Of a DNA stretch of 64,000 nt, positions 9,079 through 18,290 are shown in pieces. The DNA lies in contig DASRYH010000050.1 of the NCBI GenBank assembly GCA_035687245.1, positions 1 to 64,000 of the forward strand, written 5' to 3'. Position numbers and translations under genes: made by a program. Under the pieces are notes generated by a model. That model worked only from the letters and a program-made list of their open reading frames with translations, made no database searches and had not been told where the DNA came from. Every line of letters starts with the position of its first letter. Position 1 is the first letter of the stretch. The stretch comes from DASRYH01 sp035687245 (GTDB taxonomy: Bacteria; Actinomycetota; Coriobacteriia; Anaerosomatales; PHET01).

Positions 9079-10161
9079 TTAGTACGTGCGCTTCTTCAAG
9101 AAGGCGGGGATGTCGAGCTCCTCCTCGCCGATAGGCTCGAAGGCGGGGACGGACAGCGAAGGTGCCTCGTCCTCGTCCATGGCCGAGAAGCTCATCGTCT
9201 GGCTCTTGCGGGTACCGTCAAAGCCCGTGGCGATAACTGTTACGCGAATCTGGTCCATCATCGAATCATCGATGACGGCGCCGAAGATGATGTTGGCATC
9301 CGGGGCCGCCGCGGTCTGGACGACCTCGGCCGCCTCATTGACCTCGAACAGACCAAGGTCACTGCCGCCGGCGATGGACAGCAGCACACCCTGAGCGCCC
9401 TGAATGGACGACTCGAGCAGCGGGCTGGAGATTGCGGCCTTCGCGGCGTCGTGCGCGCGGTTGTCGCCGCTGGCAAGGCCGATTCCCATCAGCGCAGAGC
9501 CGGCGTCGGCCATGATCGTGCGGACGTCTGCGAAGTCCAGGTTGATCAGACCGGGCACCGTAATCAGGTCCGTGATGCCCTGAGTGCCCTGACGCAGGAT
9601 GTCATCGGCGATCCGGAAGGCATCGAGGATCGAGGTCTTCTTCTCGGCGACCTGCAGCAGCCGGTCGTTCGGAATGACAATCAGCGTGTCGACGGCCTCG
9701 CGCAGGCGGTTGATTCCTTCCTCAGCCTGCTGCTGACGCTTGCGGCCTTCGAAGGCGAATGGACGAGTGACGACGCCGACAGTGAGCGCGCCGATCTCTT
9801 CCTTGGCGATCTGTGCGATGACGGGAGCTGCACCGGTACCAGTGCCTCCGCCCTCACCCGCTGTGATGAAGACCATGTCCGCGCCCTGGAGCGCTTCCTT
9901 GATCTCATTTCGGTTCTCTTCGGCAGCCTGGAATCCCACGTCCGGGTCAGCACCCGCGCCGAGGCCCTTGGTGAGGTTCACGCCAACGTGCACCTTGTAG
10001 TCAGCATCGGACATCAGCAGCGCCTGTGCGTCGGTGTTCACCGCGATGAACTCAACGCCCTTCACGCCTGCCTCGACCATGCGGTTGATCGCGTTCGTAC
10101 CGCCGCCGCCGATGCCGACGACCTTGATCACTGCCAAGTAGTTCGCGCCTGTTTCAAGCAT
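9079..10161 (-). CDS. ftsZ: Cell division tubulin homologue FtsZ
   Basis: A 360-residue GTPase that polymerises into the Z-ring at midcell. The N-terminus IKVVGIGGGGTNAINRMVE, the tubulin signature GEGGGTGTGAAPV, T7-loop residues around NLDFADVRTIM and the C-terminal conserved peptide EELDIPAFLKKRTY (SepF/partner binding) are all present. Length and motif order are normal, with a short variable linker. Its ATG has GGGGAGG eight bases upstream. It is the last gene of the dcw run and is separated from ftsQ by 196 bases, so it probably has additional promoter input of its own. Confidence 0.98.
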   Translation of the reverse strand: MLETGANYLAVIKVVGIGGGGTNAINRMVEAGVKGVEFIAVNTDAQALLMSDADYKVHVGVNLTKGLGAGADPDVGFQAAEENRNEIKEALQGADMVFITAGEGGGTGTGAAPVIAQIAKEEIGALTVGVVTRPFAFEGRKRQQQAEEGINRLREAVDTLIVIPNDRLLQVAEKKTSILDAFRIADDILRQGTQGITDLITVPGLINLDFADVRTIMADAGSALMGIGLASGDNRAHDAAKAAISSPLLESSIQGAQGVLLSIAGGSDLGLFEVNEAAEVVQTAAAPDANIIFGAVIDDSMMDQIRVTVIATGFDGTRKSQTMSFSAMDEDEAPSLSVPAFEPIGEEELDIPAFLKKRTY

Positions 10162-10201
10162 CTGTAGTGCCTCCCCAGGGGACCGGCCAGAGCTACAACT
10201 C

Positions 10202-10359
10202 TTAACCTCAGGTTGACCGTTACTGTAAGGGTGGAACAGTCAATCTTCGCATAAAGGTTGGGAGGCCTGTCAAGCGAATTTGGGGAATTGGCCACGAAAA
10301 GCTTGCATCAATCAGAAGAACCGCAGCTCAGAGGCCGTGTGTCTACTAAGGTTCAACCT
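10202..10359 (-). promoter_or_regulatory. ftsZ upstream region with repeated AGGTT/AACCT half-sites
   Basis: The 196 bases between ftsQ and ftsZ contain five copies of the pentamer AGGTT or its complement: 10204-10208, 10210-10214, 10255-10259, 10349-10353 and 10355-10359. Two pairs form inverted repeats with a single C between the arms, AACCTcAGGTT and AGGTTcAACCT, in opposite arrangement. A TTGACA lies at 10273-10268 on the minus strand but has no convincing -10 at normal spacing. This may be an operator region controlling ftsZ; no known regulator is assigned. Confidence 0.4.
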
Positions 10360-11311
10360 AAAGCCCACGCCACGTTGGATCGTCCGGAACCCTCACGTTG
10401 ATGTAGACGGCTTTCGGATGGCGCTTGAGGATCTCTCTGGCGACCCGATCTTTCTTCGCCATCTCGGTAGCTTCGCCGATGAATATCTCAACGTCTTTGT
10501 CTGTGCGCAGGGCGGTCTTGTCGATGCTCGGCGCTGCGATGGAGACCACCTGCGCGCGGAGCTCCGGACTCAGCCTTTCAACGATGCTAACCGCGTTGAG
10601 CACTTCCCTACTCGACGCCTTGCGTCCTGTCTTCACCGGTAGCTTCGGCAGCCCGGTGACTTGAACCAGACCGGTCTCCTCCGCACTCCGCTTCCCGAGC
10701 CAGTAGCCGTCTGCAGAGACGATCCAGAGCTTGGCACCGCCTTGGTCCACGATGACAGATGGCTTGCGTTCGAAGAGTCGTATGCGAAGCGTTTGCGGGA
10801 AGTCGCGGTCTACGCGCGCGTCGCGCACCCAGGGGCTTGCCATGAGCCGCCGCCTGATCGCCGAACGCGGCACCTTCACCAGCGTCGAGTCGGCCGGAAC
10901 GGCAGCCAGCCGGAGCGTATCTGCTTCGCCGAGATGGTGGTTGCCGGACACCGTCACCGTCTTGATTGTGAATATCGGCGCGTTGTAGAGAGAGACCGCG
11001 CCCCAGCACAGCAGCACGACGACCGCCACGGCCGCGACCACTAGCGCGTTGCGTCGCAGCCTGATGACCGTCTGGCGGCGCTCGCGCTCGGTGCGCTTGG
11101 ACGAGGCGAGCTTGCGCCCGGCACCCGATGTTGAGGCGCGCTTGTGCGGCGAGCCTCCGTCGCGCTTCTGCTGCTTGCGACGCTCCGACTCGACCTCGGG
11201 CTGGTTATGTTTGTACCGGACTCTGACCGTCTCTTCGGCGCCGATGACGACGCGCTTACGCGCCTTCGAACGACCCGAGGAACCGGATTTCCGGCTCGAG
11301 CTCGATGCCAT
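10358..11311 (-). CDS. ftsQ: Cell division protein FtsQ (POTRA domain)
   Basis: A protein of about 317 residues. It has a long basic cytoplasmic N-terminus (Arg/Lys-rich, about 85 residues), one membrane helix (ALVVAAVAVVVLLCWGAVSLY), a POTRA domain (FTIKTVTVSGNHHLGEADTL, LVKVPRSAIRRRLMASPWV, RLFERKPSVIV) and an FtsQ C-terminal region. FtsQ joins FtsL/FtsB in the divisome and controls FtsWI activation. The second ATG (11311) has AGGGA five bases upstream and is preferred to the ATG at 11317. Either start lies inside the 3' end of murB. The cytoplasmic tail is longer than in E. coli, as in other actinobacteria. Confidence 0.93.
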   Translation of the reverse strand: MASSSSRKSGSSGRSKARKRVVIGAEETVRVRYKHNQPEVESERRKQQKRDGGSPHKRASTSGAGRKLASSKRTERERRQTVIRLRRNALVVAAVAVVVLLCWGAVSLYNAPIFTIKTVTVSGNHHLGEADTLRLAAVPADSTLVKVPRSAIRRRLMASPWVRDARVDRDFPQTLRIRLFERKPSVIVDQGGAKLWIVSADGYWLGKRSAEETGLVQVTGLPKLPVKTGRKASSREVLNAVSIVERLSPELRAQVVSIAAPSIDKTALRTDKDVEIFIGEATEMAKKDRVAREILKRHPKAVYINVRVPDDPTWRGL

Positions 11312-12173
11312 GCTCATCCCTGACGCGTTGCTGTGCCATGACCATTAGTTCAACGACATCGGCGGCGCGTGCACCGCCGATATTCACTATGAAGTTCGCG
11401 TGCACCTCAGAGAACTGCGCGCCACCGGCACGCTGCCCCTTAAGTCCCACCGTTTCGATGAGGCGCCCTGCAGACTCACCTTCGGGGTTCTTGAAGACGC
11501 TACCCGCGTTGGGCTGGCTGAGCGGCTGGCTGCGCTTCCTGCGCCGAAGCGACGCCTCCATACTCGAACGTATACGCCACTCGTCGCCCGCCTCCAGCGC
11601 TAGAGATGCCTCCACGACAACTCCGAGCCGCGACAGGCCGCTCGTCCGGTAGCCCCACGGAACCTCAGGCCCGCGCAGACGCACCAGACCGCTTCCGGGC
11701 TGGTAGACGGTTACTGCCTCGACAACGCTGCCGATCCACGCCTCACGCGTCCCTGCGTTCATCGACAGCGCCCCGCCGAAGGTGCCGGGGACGCCGACCG
11801 CGAACTCGAGGCCCGTGAGCCCTCTGCCGAAGGCGTCTTGCACTAGTGCGGCGAGTGACACGCCTGCTCCGGCCACCACGTCGCTTTCGGAGACCGAATG
11901 GCGCTTGAACTCCTTGCCAAGCACGATGACCGCGCCGGCGTAGCCCTCGTCAGATGCGAGCACGTTCGTGCCCTTGCCGAGCACGATCCATTCGATTCCC
12001 TCTTCGGCTAGGACCTCGGTAACACGCGCGAGGTCGGTCACCGATGCGCACTCGACGAAGAGCGCGGCGGGGCCGCCGATGCGATAGCTGGTGTGACGCG
12101 AGAGTGACTCGCCGTGACGCACTAGCCCGTCAAGCTGGCCGTTGAGGCGTTCGTATGCCCGAGTAACGGACAC
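11256..12173 (-). CDS. murB: UDP-N-acetylenolpyruvoylglucosamine reductase
   Basis: A 305-residue flavoenzyme that reduces UDP-GlcNAc-enolpyruvate to UDP-MurNAc with NADPH. FAD-binding motifs YRIGGPAALFVEC, LGKGTNVLASDEGY and VGVPGTFGGALSMNAG are present. NAGSVFKNPEGESAGRLIE carries the catalytic Ser, and HANFIVNIGGARAADV is typical of the C-terminal domain. The region around GYRTSGLSR fits the shorter, type II-like (Gram-positive) form. It shares one base with murC and overlaps the ftsQ start by more than 50 bases. Confidence 0.96.
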   Translation of the reverse strand: MSVTRAYERLNGQLDGLVRHGESLSRHTSYRIGGPAALFVECASVTDLARVTEVLAEEGIEWIVLGKGTNVLASDEGYAGAVIVLGKEFKRHSVSESDVVAGAGVSLAALVQDAFGRGLTGLEFAVGVPGTFGGALSMNAGTREAWIGSVVEAVTVYQPGSGLVRLRGPEVPWGYRTSGLSRLGVVVEASLALEAGDEWRIRSSMEASLRRRKRSQPLSQPNAGSVFKNPEGESAGRLIETVGLKGQRAGGAQFSEVHANFIVNIGGARAADVVELMVMAQQRVRDEHGIELEPEIRFLGSFEGA

Positions 12174-13561
12174 TAGCCTCGAGCCTCCGAGCTCTGCTGA
12201 ATCGCGGCGACCAGCTCGGGTCCCACGGACGTAACGTCACCCGCCCCCATCGTAAGCACCAGATCGCCGGGCTCGAGCAGGTCCATTAGGTATCCGATGA
12301 TGTCGGTTCGGTGAGGCAAGTAGGCCGCACGTGCGCGAGGGTGCTGGTCCAGTAGCGCGTCGAGCACCGTCTTGCCGCTGATGCCGGGGATGGGCGCCTC
12401 GCCGGCGGTGTAGACATCCATCAGCACGACACGGTCGGCGCAGCAGAAGGCGTCTCCGAAGTCGGTGGCGAAGGCCTGCGTCCGGCTGTAGCGGTGCGGT
12501 TGGAAGATCGCGACGACGCGGTTGAAGTCCAGCCCGGCCGCGGCCTTCAGAGTCGCGGCCACCTCGGTGGGATGGTGGGCGTAGTCGTCGACCACGGTGA
12601 TGCCACCAGTCTCACCAACGAGGTCGAAGCGGCGACGCACGCCGCTGAAGGTGGCGAGAGCTTGAGCCGCCGCTTCGCAGTCGAGCCCGAGCGCGTAGGC
12701 AGTCGCAAGCGCTGCGCACGAATTGCTCACCATGTGCACGCCAGGAATGGCCGTCGTGCACGAAACGGCGCTTCCATCCGCGAAGCGGGTTGTGAACCGC
12801 GACCCGATGCCGTCGCGTTCGATCTCTTCGAACCGCACGTCGGCATCTTCAGAAGCGCCGAAGGTGACGACACGGCGATCACTCTGCCGCGCAAGGCGCA
12901 CCAGCCGCTCGTCGTCAACGCATATGACCAGTACGCCGTCGGGGGTCACCCTCTCCATGAACGACACGAACGTATCGGCGATCTCCTCGATCGACGAGTA
13001 GTGATCGAGATGGTCCGCCTCGATGTTGGTGATGACTGCGACCTTCGGCTCGAGGAAGAGAAACGACCCGTCACTCTCGTCGGCTTCGACCACGTAGTGC
13101 GGCCCGGAGCCCGCGAGCGCGTTGGTGTTCACGCCGTCGACCTCTCCGCCGATCAGGAAGGTCGGATCGAGCTCCATTCCCCGAAGCATCGTGGCGATCA
13201 TCGAAGAGGTGGAGGTCTTGCCGTGCGTTCCCGCCACGGCGATCGTATCGAGATCGCCAGCGAGGTTCGCGAGCATACGCGCGCGCGGCCATATCTCAAG
13301 CCCGCGCTCGCGCGCCTCGGCTAGTTCGGGATTGCGCTCCGGAATGGCGGTCGAGACGACGACCACCTCAGGCGAGCCAAGGTTCTCCGCACGGTGGCCG
13401 ATCGCGATAGGCACACCAGCTGCCGAAAGGGCCTTGGAGTAGCGCGACTCTTTGAGGTCGCTGCCGGTGACCGAGATGCCGCGCTGACGCAGGACGAGAG
13501 CGATTCCGCTCATCCCAGCGCCGCCGGCGCCTATGAAGTGCGCATAGACCTTCTCGGACAC
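12173..13561 (-). CDS. murC: UDP-N-acetylmuramate-L-alanine ligase
   Basis: A 462-residue Mur ligase that adds L-Ala to UDP-MurNAc with ATP. An N-terminal Rossmann domain (HFIGAGGAGMSGIALVL) and the ATPase P-loop VAGTHGKTSTSSMI are present. VEADESDGSFLFL, ITNIEADHLDHY, and the C-terminal VVDDYAHHPTEVAATLKAA and IFQPHRYSRT motifs are diagnostic of MurC. It overlaps murB by one base and starts 23 bases after murG. Confidence 0.97.
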   Translation of the reverse strand: MSEKVYAHFIGAGGAGMSGIALVLRQRGISVTGSDLKESRYSKALSAAGVPIAIGHRAENLGSPEVVVVSTAIPERNPELAEARERGLEIWPRARMLANLAGDLDTIAVAGTHGKTSTSSMIATMLRGMELDPTFLIGGEVDGVNTNALAGSGPHYVVEADESDGSFLFLEPKVAVITNIEADHLDHYSSIEEIADTFVSFMERVTPDGVLVICVDDERLVRLARQSDRRVVTFGASEDADVRFEEIERDGIGSRFTTRFADGSAVSCTTAIPGVHMVSNSCAALATAYALGLDCEAAAQALATFSGVRRRFDLVGETGGITVVDDYAHHPTEVAATLKAAAGLDFNRVVAIFQPHRYSRTQAFATDFGDAFCCADRVVLMDVYTAGEAPIPGISGKTVLDALLDQHPRARAAYLPHRTDIIGYLMDLLEPGDLVLTMGAGDVTSVGPELVAAIQQSSEARG

Positions 13562-13584
13562 GAACTCTCCCCTTCTTCAGGCGA

Positions 13585-14691
13585 TCATCGGGCGGGCGCG
13601 CCGACGACCTCGCGGGCGAGAGCGACGACGCGTTCGGCGGCGTCTGGCCGGCCAAGGCTGCGTGATGCGGCAGCCATCGTAGCACGCTGACCAGCGTCAT
13701 CCAGCAGTGAGAGAACGGTGTCGCCGAAGCGTTGACCGTCGAGCTCCGAGTCGGTCACGACAACGGCTGCCCCCGCTTCGGCAAGCGACGCCGCGTTCTT
13801 GGTCTGATGGTCGTCTGTGGCGTACGGGTAAGGCGCCACGAGCGCAGGCACGCCAAGCGTTGTGAGCTCCGCGATGGATGTGGCGCCCGATCGAGCCACC
13901 ACGAGATCTGCGGCGGCGATTATGTCACCCATGTCGGTGAGGTAGTCGAAGAGCAGCCAGCGCCTTGGGTCGTAGCCAGCCGCCTCGAGCGACGCGGTGA
14001 CGGATGCGAGCTCCTTGGGGCCCGTAACGTGAACGATCACGAGCCGCTCTTTGGCCATCAGCGCCGAATGCAGACCGACCAACGCGGTGTTGAGGTGCCT
14101 TGCCCCCCGGCTTCCGCCAAAGACCAGCAGCAAAAGAGCATCCTCAGCGATGCCAAGCCGGGCACGACCAGCGTCGCGAGACGCGTTGCGCACGGCATCT
14201 CGTACGGGGTTGCCGGTAACCACCGTGCGGTCGGGATGCGCGAGCAGCTTGACCGAGTCCGCATAGGTCACGCCGACCTTGCGTGCCCAACGAGAGAGGA
14301 ACTTGTTGGCCATGCCGGGCACCGAGTTCTGCTCGTGCAGCACGAGCGGGACTCCGCGAACCACAGCCGCCAAACCGACTGGCAGCGAGACGTAGGCACC
14401 AAATCCCATGACGACGTCGGGGCGCCAGCTGCCCAAGAGGCGCCACGCCTTGTACGCGGAGCTCACGGCGCGAAACGCAGCAGTGATAAGTGTCAGCGGG
14501 CGGGCGCGGTCGAAACCCTGGGCGGGAAGTGCGTGGAAGTCCAGGCCCGCTTCGGTTGCGAGCCGTGCCTCGAGACCGTTGGGCGTACCGACGAAGAGGA
14601 CTTCGTCACGCTCTGCGACGAGTCTGTCCGCGACGCTCAGTGCCGGATACACGTGCCCGGCTGTCCCGCCGCCGCTCATGACCACTCTCAC
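13585..14691 (-). CDS. murG: Lipid II synthase MurG
   Basis: A 368-residue GT28 glycosyltransferase. It transfers GlcNAc from UDP-GlcNAc to lipid I on the cytoplasmic membrane face, giving lipid II. The N-terminal glycine-rich loop MSGGGTAGHVYPALSVA, HEQNSVPGMANKFLSRWA, VFGGSRGARHLN, and the UDP-GlcNAc-binding VVARSGATSIAELTTLGVPA with PYPYATDDHQTKNA are all present. Its first 86 bases overlap the 3' end of ftsW, giving strong coupling. Confidence 0.97.
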   Translation of the reverse strand: MRVVMSGGGTAGHVYPALSVADRLVAERDEVLFVGTPNGLEARLATEAGLDFHALPAQGFDRARPLTLITAAFRAVSSAYKAWRLLGSWRPDVVMGFGAYVSLPVGLAAVVRGVPLVLHEQNSVPGMANKFLSRWARKVGVTYADSVKLLAHPDRTVVTGNPVRDAVRNASRDAGRARLGIAEDALLLLVFGGSRGARHLNTALVGLHSALMAKERLVIVHVTGPKELASVTASLEAAGYDPRRWLLFDYLTDMGDIIAAADLVVARSGATSIAELTTLGVPALVAPYPYATDDHQTKNAASLAEAGAAVVVTDSELDGQRFGDTVLSLLDDAGQRATMAAASRSLGRPDAAERVVALAREVVGAPAR

Positions 14692-15847
14692 GTTGACGCT
14701 CCTCGACAGGTCTCGGCCCCTTGACCGCGCGTGGCGCGAGGGTCCCGTATTCCGATACGGATAGAACGAGCCCTACGGCGATCATCGTGACGAGCATCGA
14801 TGCGCCGCCGTAGCTCACGAATGGTAGGGGCTTGCCTGTAACCGGCATGAGGCCTGTGACAGCGGCCATGTTGATAGCCGCCTGAAACGCGAGCATTCCC
14901 GTCATGCCGCCCGCGAGCAGCTTGCCGAAGGAGTCCTTGGCGCCAGCCGCGATGCGCAGGCCGGCATAAGCGAAGACGCCGAAGGCGACGACGATTGCCA
15001 GTGTGCCTATGAGCCCGACCTCCTCGCCGATGATCGCGAGGATGAAGTCCGTGTGGGCCTCAGGCAGGTAGAAGAACTTCTGGCGCGACAGCCCGAGACC
15101 TACGCCTTTGACTCCGCCACTGCCGAACGCATAGAGCGCTTGGACGATCTGGTAGCCGTTGCCCGACTGGTCCTTCCACGGGTCGAGAAAGCCCGCCACG
15201 CGGCGCATGCGGTACGCCGAGCTGGCGACGAAGACCACGCCGAGTGCGACCAGAGTCGCGGCGGATCCAAACACCCAGGTCAGTGACACGCCTGCAAGAA
15301 TGAGCACGATAACGACCGCGACGATAAGAGTCGCCGTTGTACCCATGTCCGGCTGCATCATGATGAGCGCCGCGGGAATGGCAGTCAGCCACATGGCCCT
15401 GATAAGGAAGTCCTTGGTCGACAGCCTGCCGCGCTGCCAGTCGACCGCGACTGCGGCGACCGCGATGACACACGCGATCTTGGCGAGCTCAGATGGCTGC
15501 AGGTTGATGAAACCGAGCGGGATCCAGCGCCGTGCACCGTGGCTCACGACACCGATGCCCAAGACGATGACGAGCAGGCCGACCGCGCCTGACCACCACA
15601 GCATGTGCGTTTCTTTGAAGCGACGGTAGTCGAACCTGGAGAGCACAAGCGCGATCGTCCACGCGATGACCGCGAACAGGATCTGGCTTCGGACGAAGGC
15701 GATGCTCGTCCCGTCGGCTGCGAGCGCCTTGATCGATGAGGCGGAGTAGATCATGACGACGCCGAAGCAGGTCAGGAACAGCGCCGAGCCCATGAACAGG
15801 TAGCGCGGAATGCTGCCCCCGGCGAACTGTCGCTTCTGCCCGGCCAT
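14606..15847 (-). CDS. ftsW: SEDS peptidoglycan polymerase FtsW
   Basis: A 413-residue integral membrane protein with about ten helices, the septal glycosyltransferase that polymerises lipid II with FtsI. SEDS signatures are visible: MIYSASSIKA, SHGARRWIPLGFINLQPSELAK, QPDMGTTATLIV, YQIVQALYAFGSGGVKGVGLG, and LPEAHTDFILAIIGEEVG, followed by PVTGKPLPFVSYGGASML. The last 40 or so residues are a hydrophilic Arg-rich tail (EERQRESGHERRRDSRAR) that overlaps the murG start. I call it FtsW rather than RodA from its place between murD and murG. Confidence 0.96.
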   Translation of the reverse strand: MAGQKRQFAGGSIPRYLFMGSALFLTCFGVVMIYSASSIKALAADGTSIAFVRSQILFAVIAWTIALVLSRFDYRRFKETHMLWWSGAVGLLVIVLGIGVVSHGARRWIPLGFINLQPSELAKIACVIAVAAVAVDWQRGRLSTKDFLIRAMWLTAIPAALIMMQPDMGTTATLIVAVVIVLILAGVSLTWVFGSAATLVALGVVFVASSAYRMRRVAGFLDPWKDQSGNGYQIVQALYAFGSGGVKGVGLGLSRQKFFYLPEAHTDFILAIIGEEVGLIGTLAIVVAFGVFAYAGLRIAAGAKDSFGKLLAGGMTGMLAFQAAINMAAVTGLMPVTGKPLPFVSYGGASMLVTMIAVGLVLSVSEYGTLAPRAVKGPRPVEERQRESGHERRRDSRARVSGTERRGQTRRRA

Positions 15848-17241
15848 CAGCAGCGCCCCAGTTCGGCCACGGCCGACTTGAAAACGCGCCCGCGCTGCTC
15901 GTAGTTGTCGAACTCATCGAAGGACGCACACGCCGGCGAGAGCACGACGGCGTCGCCCTCTTCGGCAATATCGGCGGCCGTCACAATCGCCTCGTGCATG
16001 GTGGAGCGCACCTCAACTGGAAAGTCCTCGTCCGCTTCGGCGACGTCTGCAAACGCCCGGCTCAGCTCCTCACGCGACTCGCCGAAGAGCACGGCAGCCT
16101 GCGCCTGCTCGCGAACCGCACGCGCAAGTTCGTGGAAGTCGCTGCCCTTGTTGCGCCCGCCCAGTAGCACGACGACCGGACGGTCGGTGAAGGCGCCCAA
16201 CGCTTTGAGCACTGCATCCGGGTTAGTGGCTTTGCTGTCGTTGAACCACTCGACGCCATTTACCACGCCACACGGCTCGAGACGGTGCTCGATGGCGTCG
16301 AAGGTGCGCAGGCCGCGACGGATATCTTCCAAACGCACGCCTAAGGCAGCGACTGCCGCGGAGGCAGCCAGTGCGTTGCTCACGTTGTGGGCCCCGCGAA
16401 TGAGCAGCTCGTCGATGGCGACCAGCGGCTGCGGGCCGTGATCGGCGGAGCGCAGCGTGAGCACGCCGTCGACGAGGCAAGCATCGGGGACGATCGAGCC
16501 GCCGAGACCGACGCGCACTACTGCCGCGCCCCCCTCGCCTGCCCGAGTCGCATAGGCCGCTGAACCGGGGTCGTCCACATCGATGACTGCGGTATCCCCA
16601 GGCCCAAGGTTGGCCAGCACCCGCGCCTTGTCCTCCGCGTAGCGCTCCAGCGACCCGTGCCAGTCGACGTGGTCGGGCGTGATGTTGAGAAGAACCGCCA
16701 CACGCGGGCGGAAGGTGGTCGTCAAGGCAAGCTGGAAAGACGAGACCTCGGCGACCAACACGTCATTCGTGCCGTCGGCGACCGCAGTGATCGCAGCCGA
16801 GCCGATGTTGCCCACCGCCTGTGCCGGGACGCCGCCCGTGCCGAGCAGATGGGCCACGAGCGATGTCGTGGTGGTCTTGCCGTTGGTTCCGGTGACCGCG
16901 ACCCATACGTTGTCGGAGCGCTCGTAGGCGAACTGGATCTCTGAGATGACCTCGCCTGAGACATCCCTCGCCCACTTCATGATCGCCGAATGCGGCGGGA
17001 TGCCGGGGCTCGCGACGCATACGTCGAAGCGACCTTCGGCGGACTCGACACCCAACTCCACGCGGGCCCCAAGTGCTCTGAGTGTCTCGGCGCGCGCCCT
17101 CATGACTTCCGAATCGGATGCGTCGACAACTGTCACAGACGAGAACTCGCCGGGCATGCGCTCCGCGCAGTACCAAGCGGCAGCAAAGCCGCTGGTGCCG
17201 AGGCCGAGTACGACAATGTCGGATGGGGCAGACACGCTCAT
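15847..17241 (-). CDS. murD: UDP-N-acetylmuramoyl-L-alanine-D-glutamate ligase
   Basis: A 464-residue Mur ligase adding D-Glu to UDP-MurNAc-L-Ala. The N-terminal nucleotide-binding motif VLGLGTSGFAAAWYCAE, P-loop VTGTNGKTTTTSLVAHLLG, VAEVSSFQLALT, LNITPDHVDWHGS, NDSKATNPDAVLKAL and LLGGRNKGSDFHEL all match MurD. It overlaps mraY by 4 bases and ftsW by one, so the whole block is translationally chained. Confidence 0.97.
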   Translation of the reverse strand: MSVSAPSDIVVLGLGTSGFAAAWYCAERMPGEFSSVTVVDASDSEVMRARAETLRALGARVELGVESAEGRFDVCVASPGIPPHSAIMKWARDVSGEVISEIQFAYERSDNVWVAVTGTNGKTTTTSLVAHLLGTGGVPAQAVGNIGSAAITAVADGTNDVLVAEVSSFQLALTTTFRPRVAVLLNITPDHVDWHGSLERYAEDKARVLANLGPGDTAVIDVDDPGSAAYATRAGEGGAAVVRVGLGGSIVPDACLVDGVLTLRSADHGPQPLVAIDELLIRGAHNVSNALAASAAVAALGVRLEDIRRGLRTFDAIEHRLEPCGVVNGVEWFNDSKATNPDAVLKALGAFTDRPVVVLLGGRNKGSDFHELARAVREQAQAAVLFGESREELSRAFADVAEADEDFPVEVRSTMHEAIVTAADIAEEGDAVVLSPACASFDEFDNYEQRGRVFKSAVAELGRC

Positions 17242-18290
17242 CCCTTGAACCGCGCGGACTCGAAGAAGAAGAGCGCGAATCCCAAGCCCGCGAGAACGCC
17301 GGTCACGATCCAGAAGCGAACCATGACCTTGGTCTCAGACCAGCCAAGCATCTCGAAGTGGTGATGGATAGGCGCCATTTTGAAGATGCGCTTCCCACGC
17401 AGCTTGAAGGACGCCACCTGCAGCACCACCGAGAGTGTCTCGATCACATAGATGCCGCCGATGATCAGGACGAGCAGCTCGGTCTTGGTGATGGCGGCCA
17501 GCGCCGCGATACCCGCTCCGAGTCCGAGCGATCCCGTGTCCCCCATGAAGATGTCGGCGGGGTAGCTGTTGTACCAAAGGAAGCCAATGCAGGCACCGCC
17601 GATAGCAGCCGCCAGCAGGGCGGTAGGCAGAGAGTCGAGGCGGAAGGCGATACCGGCGTATGCGAGCGTGACGATGGCGACCGTGCCGGCGGCGAGGCCG
17701 TCCAGCCCGTCGGTGAGGTTTACGGCGTTGCTCATGCCGGTGACCATGATCATCACGAAGAGCATGTAGATCCACGGAATCACGATCGCCATTCCAGCGA
17801 TGGTCACATGTGTCGAGAAGACGCCAAGTTCGACCCGCGAGTTGATGAGCGGAAGCTGCAGCCACGTGCCGATGCCGCCCCAGTTCACGGCGAGCAGGCA
17901 GAAGACGACCGCGATCGCGCCCTGCCATGCGAGCTTGGCGCGAGGACGAAGCCCCAGCGAGCGCTCGTGTGCCACCTTCGACCAGTCGTCGATGAAGCCG
18001 AGTACACCCGCGGCGAGCATCGCGCCCAGCGCGAGCAGGCTCAGGCGGTGTACCTGACCCACGAGCAGGAACGTAGCCGCAACGACGAGCAGGATGAGCA
18101 CGCCACCCATCGTGGGCGTGCCCTGCTTGATCAGATGACCCTGCGGCCCATCAGCACGTACCTGCTGGCCAATATTGCGAACGCGCAGAAGTCGCATCCA
18201 CAGCGGGAAGAGCAGGGCGGTCGCCATCAAGGCGAGGACCATCGCCAAGAAGACCTGATAGGTCGGGTAATGGGAGAGCTTAGCCAACAC
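17238..18290 (-). CDS. mraY: Phospho-N-acetylmuramoyl-pentapeptide transferase MraY
   Basis: A 350-residue protein with about ten transmembrane helices. It transfers phospho-MurNAc-pentapeptide to undecaprenyl phosphate, forming lipid I. Catalytic signatures are complete: QGHLIKQGTPTMGGVLIL, LGFIDDWSKV (the DD motif), MSNAVNLTDGLDGLAAGTV and DIFMGDTGSLGLGAGIA, with MAPIHHHFEMLGWSETKVM near the C-terminus. The start lies within the last codons of murF (11-base overlap). Compare the divergent MraY-like protein at 37973-38974. Confidence 0.97.
   Translation of the reverse strand: MLAKLSHYPTYQVFLAMVLALMATALLFPLWMRLLRVRNIGQQVRADGPQGHLIKQGTPTMGGVLILLVVAATFLLVGQVHRLSLLALGAMLAAGVLGFIDDWSKVAHERSLGLRPRAKLAWQGAIAVVFCLLAVNWGGIGTWLQLPLINSRVELGVFSTHVTIAGMAIVIPWIYMLFVMIMVTGMSNAVNLTDGLDGLAAGTVAIVTLAYAGIAFRLDSLPTALLAAAIGGACIGFLWYNSYPADIFMGDTGSLGLGAGIAALAAITKTELLVLIIGGIYVIETLSVVLQVASFKLRGKRIFKMAPIHHHFEMLGWSETKVMVRFWIVTGVLAGLGFALFFFESARFKG

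Noticed and set aside
8599..10167. A 522-codon open frame on the plus strand opposite ftsZ and the DUF4013 3' end
   Set aside because: Its translation is low-complexity at the start and otherwise the complement of FtsZ; no family features, and it spans two strong terminators.
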